A stretch of DNA of 64,000 nt, taken from contig CAVVRY010000002.1 of assembly GCA_963750735.1 (NCBI GenBank), forward strand, positions 1 through 64,000, in the 5' to 3' direction. Positions 1-8,784 of this stretch are shown here, in pieces (the first letter of the stretch is position 1; each line of letters begins with the position of its first letter). This stretch comes from JANTGF01 sp963750735. Its GTDB lineage: Bacteria > Bacteroidota > Bacteroidia > Bacteroidales > VadinHA17. The notes under the pieces are model-generated. The model was not told where the DNA came from. It ran no database searches and saw nothing but the letters and a program-made list of their open reading frames with translations. The position numbers and the translations under genes were made by a program.

Positions 1-17
1 ATGAGTTCTGAAAAAAT

Positions 18-76
18 GTTTCAATTGGTTTCATAGTGGTTACAAATTGTTTCAGGATTGTTTCAAAGTTGTTACA
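18..76. repeat. Six helically phased GTTWCA repeats
   Basis: Six copies of GTTTCA or GTTACA start at positions 18, 28, 39, 49, 60 and 71, so successive spacings are 10, 11, 10, 11 and 11 bp, very close to one DNA helical turn. All are direct repeats on the same strand and would face the same side of the helix. No open reading frame covers the block intact. Arrays like this can bind a protein cooperatively, but nothing here identifies the protein. The array lies near the left edge of the window, so it may extend further or belong to a gene outside. Confidence 0.6.
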
Positions 77-283
77 GTTGGGTTTATATTGCAAAATCCA
101 GAAGGAGCTATAAGTTTTTTGAATTAATGAAGAAAAGTGTCCTGTAAATGCTCAAATGAAAGAGATAAGATGTAATAATAAGGGAATTATTACCTAATAT
201 ATAGTTATATTTGATGTATTCGGTAACTTTAGCATGCAAAAGTACACATATAAACAAGTCACTCGTAATGCCCTTCTTACACA

Positions 284-646
284 ATGACTAGAATTATAGC
301 AATAACCTTTATTTTATTACTTTCTTGTAACTTAAAATATGGGACCAAATTCTTAGTCCATAATGAATCCGGTAGAACAATAGACTCACTATTAATATCG
401 ACTATTGACGGTAAATCTATCGCCAAAATTGACAATATCAGTCCTAATCAGTCTACTCCAGCATTTTTAGACATGAGAAATATCGATAAAGTCGATGGTC
501 ATTTTAAATTTACACTCCACTCAGACACAATTGTAATCATTGAAGAATTCGGCTATTATACAAATGGAATGCGAGAGGAACGCTTGGTGGACATTACCTA
601 TCATTCTGACTCAATTGCAATTGATTATAGAGGTAGGTATTATTAG
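284..646 (+). CDS. Small putative lipoprotein, unknown function
   Basis: 120-residue protein with a short hydrophobic N-terminus (residues 3-14) ending in a lipobox-like LLSC, so it is probably a lipoprotein cleaved before Cys15. The rest is a small, Ser/Asp/Ile-rich domain with alternating hydrophobic residues, consistent with a beta-rich fold. I do not recognise a family. The ATG at 284 is the only start that keeps the signal peptide intact. It lies alone upstream of an IS3-family transposase remnant, in a stretch of small accessory genes, which suggests a recently acquired or fast-evolving gene. Confidence 0.55.
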   Translation: MTRIIAITFILLLSCNLKYGTKFLVHNESGRTIDSLLISTIDGKSIAKIDNISPNQSTPAFLDMRNIDKVDGHFKFTLHSDTIVIIEEFGYYTNGMREERLVDITYHSDSIAIDYRGRYY

Positions 647-677
647 GGTGCGCACAACCATGGCTAATAAGACATGA

Positions 678-745
678 CAGGTCCTACTCTATTCGCTAGC
701 TTTTACTAACTTAGCTCTAGCTAGTATGACGGACAGCCCGACCTG
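678..745. repeat. Interrupted palindromic intergenic element
   Basis: Nested inverted-repeat arms: CAGGTC (678-683) with GACCTG (740-745), and CTAGC (696-700) with GCTAG (720-724), separated by non-pairing stretches of 12 and 15 bases. It lies directly next to the IS3 transposase fragment. It resembles the hairpin-forming intergenic repeats common in Bacteroidota genomes, but only this one copy can be judged in the window. It could also mark the point where the insertion sequence was truncated. Confidence 0.35.
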
Positions 746-756
746 CGGACGAATTT

Positions 757-987
757 GTACATCATTCTGATAGGGGAATACAATATTGTAGTAATCAGTA
801 TGTAAATGAACTCAAGAAACGCAAAATTAAGATTAGCATGACAGAAGAAAATCATTGCTATGAAATCGCTATTGCAGAGCGAGTTAATGGAATCCTAAAA
901 ACTGAATTCTATTTGGATCAATGCTTCTTTAGTACCAGACATGCAAATACAGCAACAAAAAATGCAATTGAAATTTATAATTCATAA
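757..987 (+). pseudogene. IS3-family transposase OrfB, C-terminal fragment
   Basis: Translating this stretch gives a protein tail beginning VHHSDRGIQYCSNQY and continuing to AIAERVNGILKTE before a TAA stop. The HSDRG-x-QY block holds the second Asp of the DDE catalytic triad, and the AERVNGILK block holds the final Glu of the IS3/IS150 rve integrase core. The residue after CYE, normally Asn, is Ile. The N-terminal half of OrfB, all of OrfA and recognisable terminal inverted repeats are missing, and no start codon is present, so this is an inactive relic. Upstream the frame runs into unrelated sequence and the palindrome at 678-745. Confidence 0.85.
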
Positions 988-1095
988 AAGACTTCATTTA
1001 TCTTTAGATTATAAAACACCAAATACGGTATTTAAATTGACAGCTTAATGTATTGTTTAACCTGTAGCCGTATTTTAGGACTAGACAATAAAAAC

Positions 1096-1638
1096 ATGAG
1101 AACTATAATACTTATATTGATTCTAGTGGCCATTGCTGCTTGCAATCATAAAAACAAGGGGACATCAGATCCTAGGGACAACGCGCCTACTAGTCTTGAC
1201 TCCTTCGTGGTTGACACTTCTAGAATTGCATTAATACCGCTTGATACGACTTCTATTTGGCTTTTTGAGGATGCAGAACCATCAATGCTTGATCAGATCG
1301 AATTACTCCAAATAGAAAAAATACTAGTATACTGTATTAGATATTTCAATACCATGCAAAAAAAGCGAATTGATGAGATCTCGGCAGAGAATTCCGGTGA
1401 TGAGTTAAGATTGACAGACTTCACTATTGATCTAAATGCATATAAGAGACAGTATGTTTCAGCCATCGATAAGAATGGAGAAAAAGTTGTCTGGGTAAAT
1501 TGCTTCTGTGGAAAGTGGAGTGAAAGTGGCAAATACAATATAATATTAGTCGAAGATGGTAGAAATTGTTTCTTTAATCTCATAATAAATCTTGCAACTA
1601 ATATGTACTACGATTTCTATGTTAACGGAGATGCATAA
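1096..1638 (+). CDS. Putative lipoprotein, unknown function
   Basis: About 180 residues. An in-frame ATG exists at 1048, but starting at 1096 gives a clean lipoprotein signal, MRTIILILILVAIAAC, with a hydrophobic stretch and an IAAC lipobox, so I prefer that start. A low-complexity Lys/Asp/Ser-rich linker follows, then a domain containing DRISAEN-like and FTIDLNAYKRQY segments and a WVNCFCGKW motif. I do not recognise the family. It is probably a lipid-anchored periplasmic or outer-membrane protein. The hairpin at 1667-1702 follows it. Confidence 0.6.
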   Translation: MRTIILILILVAIAACNHKNKGTSDPRDNAPTSLDSFVVDTSRIALIPLDTTSIWLFEDAEPSMLDQIELLQIEKILVYCIRYFNTMQKKRIDEISAENSGDELRLTDFTIDLNAYKRQYVSAIDKNGEKVVWVNCFCGKWSESGKYNIILVEDGRNCFFNLIINLATNMYYDFYVNGDA

Positions 1639-1666
1639 AAAGAAATGTTAAACACACCATAACAAA

Positions 1667-1702
1667 GTGCAAACTCCATGTGGTATGTCACATGTTTTGC
1701 AC
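1667..1702. repeat. Hairpin-forming inverted repeat
   Basis: Arms GTGCAAA (1667-1673) and TTTGCAC (1696-1702) enclose a second pair, CATGTG (1677-1682) and CACATG (1689-1694), around a 6-base loop. It sits between two lipoprotein genes. There is no T-run after it, so it is not a typical intrinsic terminator. It could be a REP-like intergenic element or an mRNA-stabilising hairpin. Confidence 0.5.
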
Positions 1703-1734
1703 GGTACGTATAGGTATCAAATAGAATTCTTATT

Positions 1735-2922
1735 ATGAGGATTTATTATATTTTCATTCTATTATTGATTTGCCAGGCATGTCAGCAAAAACCCGATCTT
1801 GAATTGCTAACAGAATATGGTTCTCACCTCGATGAGCTTGATGCTTTTGAATACCAGTATAGGCATCATACTGTTTACTCATACACTGACCGGCCAACAC
1901 TGAGAAAGGGTATTGCATATTTCGAGAAAAATCCCACTGATACACTAATTGGATACAATTACTATGTCTACACTGAAGTAGATCCAGACCAATACGTTAA
2001 TTTTTATGGAGGGGATAAAGAAATCATCTTAATTATAAACGATAGCATAGCAGTTTTAATAGATTTGCGAAAGTATCCATTTTACAAACGAGTCACACTT
2101 CCAACATTTCATGAATCGGTCTTATCAATAGGTAAATGGACTTCCAATGACTCCCTTCAGTTCAAAATATCAAACTTGGAAGTAAAAGATACAGTCATCT
2201 CCAGGCAAAAATGTAAGATGTTTTCATTTGAGACTATTGGTAGCTATTATAGTTGGTGGTTCAAGAAACCATTCGGCAAGAACAAATATGAGATCAAGAT
2301 TGCCTTCAACTCTAAATCTAAAATCCCTGTTTACCTACAAACTAAAATATATTTGAAATTTCCTGACTATGTGCTTGTAAATGCCTGGTTCTCAAATATA
2401 GTCGAGAAAAGATATCCTAAGGAAAAACTATCTATAGAAAGTGTACCAGAGTATTATCGTTGGGGTATAGAACTAAAAAAACTTGCCACAAACACCAAAG
2501 CTCCGAACTTCAAGCTTCCAGATACTAATGGAGATACCCTGGAACTTTCATCTTTAAAAGGTAGTTATGTGCTTCTGCAATATGGATTTATTGGTTGTGG
2601 TCCTTGCGTATTATCTGTTCCATTACTAAACCAGATTCAGGATAAGTATAGCAGCAAAGGACTGAAAGTCGTTGGGATCAATCTCTATTGTGGTAGTCAG
2701 GAAAAAGTGAAAACTTACCAGATACAACATGGAATCAACTACGAATTTTTATGGTCTGATAATGATAGCATTGCAAAACTGTATAATATTACTTCAGCTC
2801 CAACCATTTATATAATCAACGAAAAAGGCATAATCGAGTATGCTCAGAATGGTTACAGTGAGGAAAAGCTTAAGGTTGAACTTGAAAAAATATTCGGCAC
2901 CCATATTAATCAAAATGAATAG
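1735..2922 (+). CDS. TlpA-like thioredoxin-fold lipoprotein
   Basis: 395 residues. A short signal peptide ends in a CQAC lipobox near residue 16. Residues about 20-255 form an N-terminal domain I do not recognise. Residues about 258-390 are an AhpC/TSA-TlpA-type thioredoxin domain: APNFKLPDTNGDTLELSSLKG leads to the redox-active motif Cys-Gly-Pro-Cys in IGCGPCVLSVP, with a cis-Pro loop in TSAPTIYII. It is probably a membrane-anchored periplasmic thiol-disulfide oxidoreductase. Its stop overlaps the start of the next, similar gene by 8 bp (ATGAATAG), implying translational coupling. The substrate is unknown. Confidence 0.85.
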   Translation: MRIYYIFILLLICQACQQKPDLELLTEYGSHLDELDAFEYQYRHHTVYSYTDRPTLRKGIAYFEKNPTDTLIGYNYYVYTEVDPDQYVNFYGGDKEIILIINDSIAVLIDLRKYPFYKRVTLPTFHESVLSIGKWTSNDSLQFKISNLEVKDTVISRQKCKMFSFETIGSYYSWWFKKPFGKNKYEIKIAFNSKSKIPVYLQTKIYLKFPDYVLVNAWFSNIVEKRYPKEKLSIESVPEYYRWGIELKKLATNTKAPNFKLPDTNGDTLELSSLKGSYVLLQYGFIGCGPCVLSVPLLNQIQDKYSSKGLKVVGINLYCGSQEKVKTYQIQHGINYEFLWSDNDSIAKLYNITSAPTIYIINEKGIIEYAQNGYSEEKLKVELEKIFGTHINQNE

Positions 2923-4327
2923 TCATGTATTAGTTACGATATCAACAATTATTATATTGTTGTTTCATAGCTGCAAAGAACATCAGGAAACTACAACAAC
3001 ATCCATATCATTTTCAATTGAAGGCTATGGCAGAGACACGATTCGCTTGTGGCAAACGGAACCCTTGGAGGTTACCAAAATTAACACCAAAGAGTTGATT
3101 GTCGATGGATCTGGATCAGGAACAATTGAAATTTCATACCCTAATAATTCCTTTGTAAGATTAAAAATTGGGGACTTTGTCTTCACTATTGTTAATACCC
3201 ATGGTTCGGAGTTAATTGTCAAAGCTAAGGCTTTGGATCTCCCAAATACTCTAACAATTTCTGGTAATAGCTCATTACCTACTAGTTACATACTCGCAAA
3301 AGATTCGATTGTCCGTAAGTACGATAAGCTAGAGGGTAGATCCTTTTTTCAATTGGATAGTACTGAATTCTGGTTCAGATTAAGCACCTTAAATGAAGAG
3401 ATAGATTCATTAAATACCTGGTTGGCAACCAAAAATATCGATCTAGAACTTGAATCACTGCTTGTTCTAGAAAGCCAACAACGTTCAAACGCCTACATAT
3501 TGAATTATGCTCTGGTTAAAAGATACACAGGTTCAAAGTATTCGATTGAAGTACCCTATGATAAAAATCTATTTATGTCTTATTCATTATACTATAGTAT
3601 GGTTCTGGTATTAAACTATGATCATCAAATATCTGGACCAGCCTGGGTGACTTCCGGTGCTTCTAACAACGATTCAATCGCATATATTTTCCCTAAAATA
3701 TTAAGCGAGACCATTGATACTCTTGAAATACCTGAATTTGCGAAAGAATATTATATAGCCAGAATGCTTATAAGAAATTTTGGATCGAATCAATCCAGCC
3801 CTGTCATTGAAGATGTTTATTCCAAATGGTTGATAAAGTATCCTAATTCTGTTTTTCGAAATTCTATTTCAAAAGCGGTCGACAACATGTCTTCATTAGC
3901 AAGGGGGGCACAAGCCCCAATCATTACTGGCATAGATCCCTACGGCAATGATTTTTCAACTGAGCAGTTGAGGGGGAAAATTATTTATATCGACGTTTGG
4001 GCGACCTGGTGTTCACCTTGTGTTGAGGGAATTCCAAAAATGTATGCATTACAAAAAGAGTTTAAAGATCATCCACAAATAAAGTTCTTGTTTGTTTCAA
4101 TTGATAAGGATCTTGACGAATGGCAGAAATACATTTCAAAACTTCCTGCTAATGGTTTGCATATCAATTCTTACAATACCGGACTTAGGCAGGATTATCT
4201 AGTTTGGGGTGTTCCATCTTATATTATAATTGATGCATCTGGAAATATTTTTCAATCCAATGCCCCAGGACCAGGTACCAATGAAATTAAAAGCATACTG
4301 GAAGAAGCTATTAAGAGCGCAAGCTAA
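2915..4327 (+). CDS. TlpA-like thioredoxin-fold lipoprotein
   Basis: 470 residues from the ATG at 2915; an upstream ATG at 2840 lies inside the preceding gene and would destroy the signal peptide. The N-terminus carries a hydrophobic stretch ending in LLFHSC, a lipobox. Residues about 30-310 match the general layout of Bacteroidota TlpA proteins with an N-terminal DUF4369-like region (tentative). Residues about 325-465 are the thioredoxin domain, with APIITGIDPYGNDFS, active site WCSPC (IDVWATWCSPCVEG) and cis-Pro in WGVPSYIII. It overlaps the upstream paralogue and likely works with it in extracytoplasmic thiol redox. The two catalytic motifs differ (CGPC versus CSPC), hinting at different partners. 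Confidence 0.88.
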   Translation: MNSHVLVTISTIIILLFHSCKEHQETTTTSISFSIEGYGRDTIRLWQTEPLEVTKINTKELIVDGSGSGTIEISYPNNSFVRLKIGDFVFTIVNTHGSELIVKAKALDLPNTLTISGNSSLPTSYILAKDSIVRKYDKLEGRSFFQLDSTEFWFRLSTLNEEIDSLNTWLATKNIDLELESLLVLESQQRSNAYILNYALVKRYTGSKYSIEVPYDKNLFMSYSLYYSMVLVLNYDHQISGPAWVTSGASNNDSIAYIFPKILSETIDTLEIPEFAKEYYIARMLIRNFGSNQSSPVIEDVYSKWLIKYPNSVFRNSISKAVDNMSSLARGAQAPIITGIDPYGNDFSTEQLRGKIIYIDVWATWCSPCVEGIPKMYALQKEFKDHPQIKFLFVSIDKDLDEWQKYISKLPANGLHINSYNTGLRQDYLVWGVPSYIIIDASGNIFQSNAPGPGTNEIKSILEEAIKSAS

Positions 4328-4354
4328 CAATTAAAACAACTGCTCAAAACTATA

Positions 4355-4407
4355 GTTACGTATAAATTTTATTACATATTTTTTAAAGATTTTACGTATA
4401 TTCGTAA
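4355..4407. promoter_or_regulatory. TTACG...CGTAA operator-like motifs
   Basis: GTTACGTATAA occurs near 4355, and an inverted repeat TTACG (4392-4396), 6 bases, CGTAA (4403-4407) follows, ending 18 bp before the ATG of a broken small ORF. Short palindromes of this kind commonly precede self-regulated toxin-antitoxin or regulator genes in Bacteroidota. Assignment as an operator is inference. Similar TTACGTAA motifs recur upstream of the ParB-like gene near the right end of the window. Confidence 0.4.
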
Positions 4408-4425
4408 TAAATCACGCTCATAAGT

Positions 4426-4644
4426 ATGGATTCAAAATTAACATTGAATGTTGATAAAGATCTGGCTACCATACAACCCGATTTGTCATCTTTTTAGGTT
4501 GTAAATTTTAGACACTATGAAAACAAAAAGATTATTCGTTGGAGTATTAAGCCTTCTCTAATAGGAGAAATAATTGGAAGGACATCACGCACGACATTGA
4601 CAAAATATATAAATGATGATTTGTTAAGAATACTTGAAGGATAA
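4426..4644 (+). pseudogene. Broken small ORF, antitoxin/regulator-like
   Basis: From ATG 4426 the frame reads MDSKLTLNVDKDLATIQPDL, then hits TAG at 4495-4497, and the same frame continues open to TAA at 4642. The N-terminal piece resembles the start of small DUF6364-type antitoxins; the C-terminal piece contains LIGEIIGRTSRTTLTKYIND, which looks like a winged-helix or helix-turn-helix segment as found in Fic-associated or AbiEi-like regulators. The two halves may come from different genes. The in-frame stop and short length suggest decay. Family assignment is tentative. Confidence 0.45.
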
Positions 4645-4688
4645 TAACAGCAAAGCTCAACAATCGTTCATGATACTTCTATGAGAAT

Positions 4689-6983
4689 CTAATTTTTCAG
4701 TCCAAAGGGAATCTTAACAGATACAGAAACATTCCTGCCCATATTGTTCAACCCCAGATCCTTCAGGGTCGACAGATGATCTATATAAACCTTGTTAAGC
4801 AGGTTGTTGAAAAATAGACCTACTGAAAAATATTGATTTTTAACGGCAATGTCTGTACCAAATCCAAGATTTAAAAGAGTATATCCCCCTGTGGATGTCT
4901 CAAATTCAGAAGGGTGATTCTGCTGAAAAACAAAATTAGTGGTAATCCTCGCAAAAATATCCCTTAAAGCTTTCCATTCATTTTTCTGAAATTCGAGCTC
5001 CAATCGTAATTTCTGCGCCGGAATAAAAGGTAAATAATTTCCCCCGCTTTCTTTTCCTATAACATATGACCAGGCTGATCTCACATGCAGCCAGTCCCAG
5101 GGATGTGGATGAAAATGTACCATGGCCTCTCCTCCATACAGGTATGCATGGGTTTGTGAGTATCTAAAAATTTTATCCCCATCGGAGGTAGTGTCGCTGG
5201 TTGGTGCGAGGTAAATGTAATTGAAGATATTGTTATAGAATGCTGATAGGTCAAGTGTTACATGTGTTGCATGATAATGAAAACTCAAGTCTGCCTCCAG
5301 GTTGCGCTGTGATTGTAAATCGGCATTGCCCTGTTCATAGCGTATCCCATGTTCTCCATTTTGGGTAAGCTCAGCAAGATTAGGACTCCGGAAGGCAGAT
5401 GCAATATTTAATCTGAAATGGGTTTCTTCACTCAAGTTGAGAGTGGCCCCCAATGAGATGCTAAAATTATTATAGGATTGATTAATTTTTATAAGTGAAT
5501 CGGGTTCTTCCTCTCCACCTCCATCTTCATGAGAGTGCCCACCTGAAACCTGTTCAGGCACATGTATATACCTGTAATCCCATCTGACTCCGGCCTGAAT
5601 CATTAAGTGGTCCCAGTGATAATGCTGACCCAAACCAAAAAGAGAAAAATCAGAAATATGGGCATCTGGCATAACACGTTGAGGGGCATCCTTGTTTTTA
5701 TTGTTTTGATCCATCCCCTGTAATCCAAAGATAATTTTTGTGAATTCATTGGTAGGAATAGTGGTTTGTATTTTATAATTAAAAGTTGACAGACTCATAT
5801 CAACAAGTAGAGGATCATGATCGGGTTCATCTTCCTCTTCCGCACCAAAAAGTCTACGATTATTCATCTGATAGGAAAGATTTATATTGACTTTAAATCG
5901 ACCTAGAAAGAGTTTGCTTTCCAGGGATACAACATTGTCTTTCAGGTCCTGGTACCAGACTTCATTTGTCCTGCCATTCTCAGTTACCAGAATTAATGCA
6001 GGTAATACAGCCATTCCTAATTTGTCATGGCTATAATCATAAAACAACCTGAATGAACCAAAATGTTTAATCAATCCCACATTTGCTTTAATGGTCTCCC
6101 GATTAAATCTGGTATTTGGAACCCTATTTTTGTCACCATCAAAATAATCCCTATTAGAATTTATCCCTCCATTCAATCCCCAGGTGACAGATCTGGTTGT
6201 TCCTCTTACTCCAAATTCTGAAACAATACCGGATGTGTTGCTAAAATATTTGCCTACATACTCCCCCATAATTTTTCCTTCTGGGGCCGGGGCCGTTTTT
6301 ATAAGATTCAGCACTCCACCAACAGCTCCGGAGCCATATAGTAAAGAGGCAGGACCTTTCACAACTTCAACTTTTTCAATCCCCAAATCATCCACCATAA
6401 AGGGATGATTCTCAGAAAACTGAAAGCTATTCATTGGACTGCCATTGTTCAAAAACAGGATATTGCTTAAGGAAAGACCTCTTATGACTGGTGTACCTAC
6501 TCCCGGTCCCTTTGAGATCATGTCCACTCCCGGTACATTTGTAAGGGATTCAATAAAAGAGGGTGAACCCGACTGTAGAAATTCTATGGGTTTTAGTGTA
6601 CTTATTTTAATAACATTTTCATGCTGGCTACTGTAAAATCCCCCTGTTACAACAATTTCTTCTCCTTCAATAATTGCCGGTTCTAATTCTATATCTTGAA
6701 TAAAACCTTCACTGTTTAGATTTATATGTCTGATTTCGGTTTTATATCCCATCATTGAATATTGTACAAGTATAATTCCGGTATGGAGTTCTTTTAACAA
6801 ATACTTGCCCTCGTTATCAGTTACAGTACCTTTTGAATATTCAGGTAGATATACATTCACTCCTACAAGGGTTTCCTTTAATCCTTTTTCTGTTACTATA
6901 CCCTGTAGAGATTGCGCAAAGAGTCGGTTAAGGCCAATAAACAAAACCATTACAACAACAATATATTTTAAGCCTGGATTCAT
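4689..6983 (-). CDS. TonB-dependent outer-membrane receptor, His-rich loops
   Basis: 764 residues. Signal peptide at residues 1-24 (ending RLFAQS), a carboxypeptidase-regulatory-like domain at about 25-105 (LQGIVTEKG...GVNVYLPE), plug domain at about 108-235 with the typical VEVVKGPASLLYGSGAVGGVLN segment, then a 22-strand barrel ending in a C-terminal aromatic/basic strand. Extracellular loops carry acidic and His-rich stretches, GGHSHEDGGGEEEPD near residue 480 and a HFHPHPWDW segment near 640, which suggest a metal or metal-chelate ligand (zinc, copper, iron); the ligand is not proven. No SusD partner is adjacent, so it is not a classic SusC. It is transcribed alone, divergently from the small lipoprotein at 7100. 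Confidence 0.9.
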   Translation of the reverse strand: MNPGLKYIVVVMVLFIGLNRLFAQSLQGIVTEKGLKETLVGVNVYLPEYSKGTVTDNEGKYLLKELHTGIILVQYSMMGYKTEIRHINLNSEGFIQDIELEPAIIEGEEIVVTGGFYSSQHENVIKISTLKPIEFLQSGSPSFIESLTNVPGVDMISKGPGVGTPVIRGLSLSNILFLNNGSPMNSFQFSENHPFMVDDLGIEKVEVVKGPASLLYGSGAVGGVLNLIKTAPAPEGKIMGEYVGKYFSNTSGIVSEFGVRGTTRSVTWGLNGGINSNRDYFDGDKNRVPNTRFNRETIKANVGLIKHFGSFRLFYDYSHDKLGMAVLPALILVTENGRTNEVWYQDLKDNVVSLESKLFLGRFKVNINLSYQMNNRRLFGAEEEDEPDHDPLLVDMSLSTFNYKIQTTIPTNEFTKIIFGLQGMDQNNKNKDAPQRVMPDAHISDFSLFGLGQHYHWDHLMIQAGVRWDYRYIHVPEQVSGGHSHEDGGGEEEPDSLIKINQSYNNFSISLGATLNLSEETHFRLNIASAFRSPNLAELTQNGEHGIRYEQGNADLQSQRNLEADLSFHYHATHVTLDLSAFYNNIFNYIYLAPTSDTTSDGDKIFRYSQTHAYLYGGEAMVHFHPHPWDWLHVRSAWSYVIGKESGGNYLPFIPAQKLRLELEFQKNEWKALRDIFARITTNFVFQQNHPSEFETSTGGYTLLNLGFGTDIAVKNQYFSVGLFFNNLLNKVYIDHLSTLKDLGLNNMGRNVSVSVKIPFGLKN

Positions 6984-7099
6984 TTCAATACTTGAAAAAT
7001 ATAGATAAATGAGTATTCTGTTATATGCAGGTAAAATTATAATTATTTTGGCACAAAAATTGAGCGAATATTTATACTAAATCCTTAATTAAACTAAAA

Positions 7100-7501
7100 A
7101 TGCAAACTATAAAGACTTTTGCTATTCTCCTGGCCCTGCCTCTGATATTTTCTGCCTGCGAAAAGAATAATTTATCACCTGAAGCAGGAGAGTTGGAGGG
7201 AATCTGGATTGAAAAAGGCTATGAGGAAAACATTACCATATTTGAAAAAGCTAAAAAAATAGATGAAAATAAATATGGATTCGAAATCTCAGAGGGTGGG
7301 AAATTTTTGGAACACAAAAACTCTGGTTGGTGTGGCACTCCTCCAATAAGTTACGCAAATTATGATGGTACCTGGAAATATGAATCTGATAGTGTATTGG
7401 TAATAGATGTTGGTTATTGGGGTGGCACCATTACCTATAATTTGGAAATAGTTGAACTTACTTCAAATACTCTGAAAACCCGATATCAGTATTTAGATTA
7501 G
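7100..7501 (+). CDS. Small lipoprotein, lipocalin-like by size
   Basis: 133 residues with a signal peptide MQTIKTFAILLALPLIFSAC, a clear SAC lipobox at residue 20. The body has GELEGIWIEKGYEE, a single-domain pattern similar to lipocalin-like or META-type small Bacteroidota lipoproteins, with a DGTWKYESDSVLVID stretch suggesting beta strands that report deviations from a model structure. I cannot assign a function. It converges on the downstream minus-strand acyltransferase, and their stop codons overlap by 4 bp (7498-7501). Confidence 0.65.
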   Translation: MQTIKTFAILLALPLIFSACEKNNLSPEAGELEGIWIEKGYEENITIFEKAKKIDENKYGFEISEGGKFLEHKNSGWCGTPPISYANYDGTWKYESDSVLVIDVGYWGGTITYNLEIVELTSNTLKTRYQYLD

Positions 7502-8610
7502 ATTTTTATAAATATTCTCTTTTTATACATCCAGTAACAAATATACCATAGTAGAAACCACACTATTGAATGGGTTATAATATTTGTTGCCAGTTCTCCT
7601 GACCAACCAAACAGGCCATGTGAAAAAGGAATAACTATCTGTTCAATCAGATTCGCTCCTCCAACATGGGCAAAAAGATAAATAAACAGTGGATTCATTC
7701 CTACCACAGCAAAAAATATTACCCAACTTCTTGATTTCTTTATATCTATAAGCCAATACGATAAAGCCAGTACTAAGATCGACCAGCCTCCACTAACAAT
7801 TACAAAAGAACTGGTTGAAATGCGCTTAATAATTGGTGTAATTGGATCAAGAGCATAGCCTGCTAGAACGCCTATCAACCCGGCAATGATTAGAATTTTT
7901 AGTTTCTGATTTGAAGTTCTTTTACTCATTAAAATACTACCTGCCAAAACACCCCAAATAGTATGTGCAGTTGTGGGTATAGCATTAAATGAAACCCAGT
8001 GGCCATTCAAATCTGCACCATTGTATAAAAGGTCAAACCAGGTTCCGAAATTTTCATTGGGGACAAACGGATGATTGAATCCTTCCACAGGAAATGTTCT
8101 ATACAAAACTTCTGTAAACAATAGTAAACCAAAGGATAAAATAAGCTGAAAGGAAATGGATTTACGCATTACAAGGAATGCTATTATATAAGTTATTGAA
8201 AGTTGAGCTAATACATTTTGAAAGCGGAAAGTAATTTCACCTGGCCCGATACAATAGAGTGCCCAGCCAAATAACAATAACAGTAAAGATCGTTGAATAG
8301 CATGTTTGCGTATTTGTTTATAACTGTCTCCCCGATTAGTTCTTTTTGCAACTGAAAAAGGCAGAGCTACACCAACAATAAACATAAAAAACGGCTGAAC
8401 CAGATCCCAAAAGCGCAAGCCATTCCATGGATGATGATGAAACTGCATGCCAATTAAATGAACAAAAGTCCCCTTCAATGCCGGATCAGTAAGGTTTGAG
8501 AATAGTCCGGTAAATTCTCCTATTAAAAGAAACATAGTGAATCCGCGAAAAAAATCCAGAGAAAGGAGTCGCCCTTGTGGAGTAAGCGAGGAATCTGATT
8601 TGGTACTCAT
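7498..8610 (-). CDS. DUF5009/HGSNAT-like membrane acyltransferase
   Basis: 370 residues with about ten predicted membrane segments. The N-terminus RLLSLDFFRGFTMFLLIGE and the segment RFWDLVQPFFMFIVGVALPFS are hallmarks of the DUF5009 family, related to human lysosomal heparan-alpha-glucosaminide N-acetyltransferase and to DUF1624/YeiB-like acyltransferases. The family is thought to move acetyl groups across the membrane onto sugars; His residues in the loop HLIGMQFHHHPWNG are plausible catalytic positions. A TATTTTTG -7-like box lies at 8648-8655. Likely role is acetylation or handling of cell-envelope or scavenged glycans; the substrate is unknown. Confidence 0.82.
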   Translation of the reverse strand: MSTKSDSSLTPQGRLLSLDFFRGFTMFLLIGEFTGLFSNLTDPALKGTFVHLIGMQFHHHPWNGLRFWDLVQPFFMFIVGVALPFSVAKRTNRGDSYKQIRKHAIQRSLLLLLFGWALYCIGPGEITFRFQNVLAQLSITYIIAFLVMRKSISFQLILSFGLLLFTEVLYRTFPVEGFNHPFVPNENFGTWFDLLYNGADLNGHWVSFNAIPTTAHTIWGVLAGSILMSKRTSNQKLKILIIAGLIGVLAGYALDPITPIIKRISTSSFVIVSGGWSILVLALSYWLIDIKKSRSWVIFFAVVGMNPLFIYLFAHVGGANLIEQIVIPFSHGLFGWSGELATNIITHSIVWFLLWYICYWMYKKRIFIKI

Positions 8611-8647
8611 AATGGTTTGGATTGAAAAGTTTATTCCTTCATTCCTT

Positions 8648-8655
8648 CAAAAATA
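8648..8655 (-). promoter_or_regulatory. Bacteroidota -7 box upstream of acyltransferase
   Basis: On the minus strand this reads TATTTTTG, matching TAnnTTTG, 38 bp before the acyltransferase start codon. No TTTG -33 element is seen at the usual 19-20 bp spacing, so this is a partial match. Confidence 0.4.
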
Positions 8656-8784
8656 ACTAATTAAAATAAGGTGGTCATAAGATTGATTTGATTCTTCAAA
8701 AAAGTATGCCTTCATTTTCAAAGGTCAATATTTTCGCTTACTTTTATTCAACTGATTTTCATGAAAACTAACTGGTATTAAGTA

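Noticed and set aside
18..76. The GTTWCA array as a parS site or CRISPR array
   Set aside because: parS needs inverted half-sites, but these are direct repeats; CRISPR repeats are longer (about 23-47 bp) with unique spacers of similar length.
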